Below are positions 5,941-5,974 of a stretch of DNA of 5,974 bases, piece after piece. How positions within the stretch are numbered: the first letter of the stretch is position 1; each line of letters begins with the position of its first letter. The DNA lies in NCBI GenBank assembly GCA_014802705.1, contig JAAVBR010000018.1:1-5974 (forward strand), given 5' to 3'. The notes beneath the pieces are model-generated. The model ran no database searches and was not told the origin of the DNA. It saw only the letters and a program-made list of their open reading frames with translations. This DNA comes from a bacterium (GTDB taxonomy: Bacteria; Pseudomonadota; Alphaproteobacteria; Rs-D84). The translations under genes were made by a program, and so were the position numbers.

Positions 5941-5974
5941 ATGCCTAATCCAAACGGTGGTTTGGATTAGGCAT
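5941..5974. repeat. 34-bp palindrome; includes right arm of the inverted repeat
   Basis: ATGCCTAATCCAAAC (5941-5955) and GTTTGGATTAGGCAT (5960-5974) form a perfect 15-bp stem around the four-base loop GGTG, ending at the last base of the window. Bases 5941-5963 are also the right arm of the 23-bp repeat that pairs with 5867-5889. The two pairings exclude each other. No T tract follows the hairpin on the minus strand (AAAATC follows), so it is not a terminator in that direction; the plus-strand continuation lies outside the window. Confidence 0.93.

Noticed and set aside
5967..5974. Uptake-signal-like reading of the palindrome (ATGCC..., like inverted Neisseria DNA uptake sequences)
   Set aside because: Only the first bases match the Neisseria motif, the host appears alphaproteobacterial, and no other copies occur in the window.
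5867..5974. CRISPR-like array
   Set aside because: There is one inverted repeat pair and a palindrome, not regularly spaced direct repeats with spacers.

Overview
This 5974-base window looks like a piece of an alphaproteobacterial genome of moderate GC content. The main evidence is GyrB. It has the Gram-negative length and insert, and the stretch LPLRGKILNVER is usual in Alphaproteobacteria. A secreted cysteine-rich protein at the right end has a tail (GDC...GTYTYTSACYYK) that I recall from cysteine-rich proteins of uncultured, often gut-associated, alphaproteobacteria. That link is from memory, not from a search. The genes end in TAA or TAG, and I saw no sign of a changed genetic code.

Layout, left to right. 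A MATE-family multidrug/metabolite exporter on the minus strand (1-1010) runs off the left edge; its own promoter lies just upstream at 1039-1067. Next come ung, uracil-DNA glycosylase (1166-1828, minus), and gyrB, DNA gyrase subunit B (1879-4278, minus). A strong intrinsic terminator hairpin separates the two and sits almost on top of the ung ribosome binding site. A 77-base divergent intergenic region follows gyrB. In it, a good gyrB promoter and an extended -10 promoter for the plus strand physically overlap.

On the plus strand is a compact two-gene operon: a 93-residue helix-turn-helix protein (4356-4637) and, one base after its stop, a 189-residue protein with the aspartate pattern of RusA-type Holliday-junction nucleases (4639-5208). 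A symmetrical terminator at 5208-5237 serves this operon and, from the other side, a converging gene for an exported cysteine-rich protein (5240-5836, minus).

The last 110 bases hold a striking repeat. A 23-bp perfect inverted repeat flanks 51 bp, and its right arm is also half of a 34-bp palindrome that ends on the last base of the window. This lies directly upstream of the secreted-protein gene. It could be a leader switch, an invertible segment, a dispersed palindromic element, or an artefact at a contig end.

Three of the genes act on DNA: gyrase (topology), uracil glycosylase (base excision repair) and the putative RusA-like nuclease (branched-DNA processing). Only gyrB and ung have firmly known roles. 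The least characterised parts are the HTH/RusA-like pair and the repeat-flanked secreted protein.
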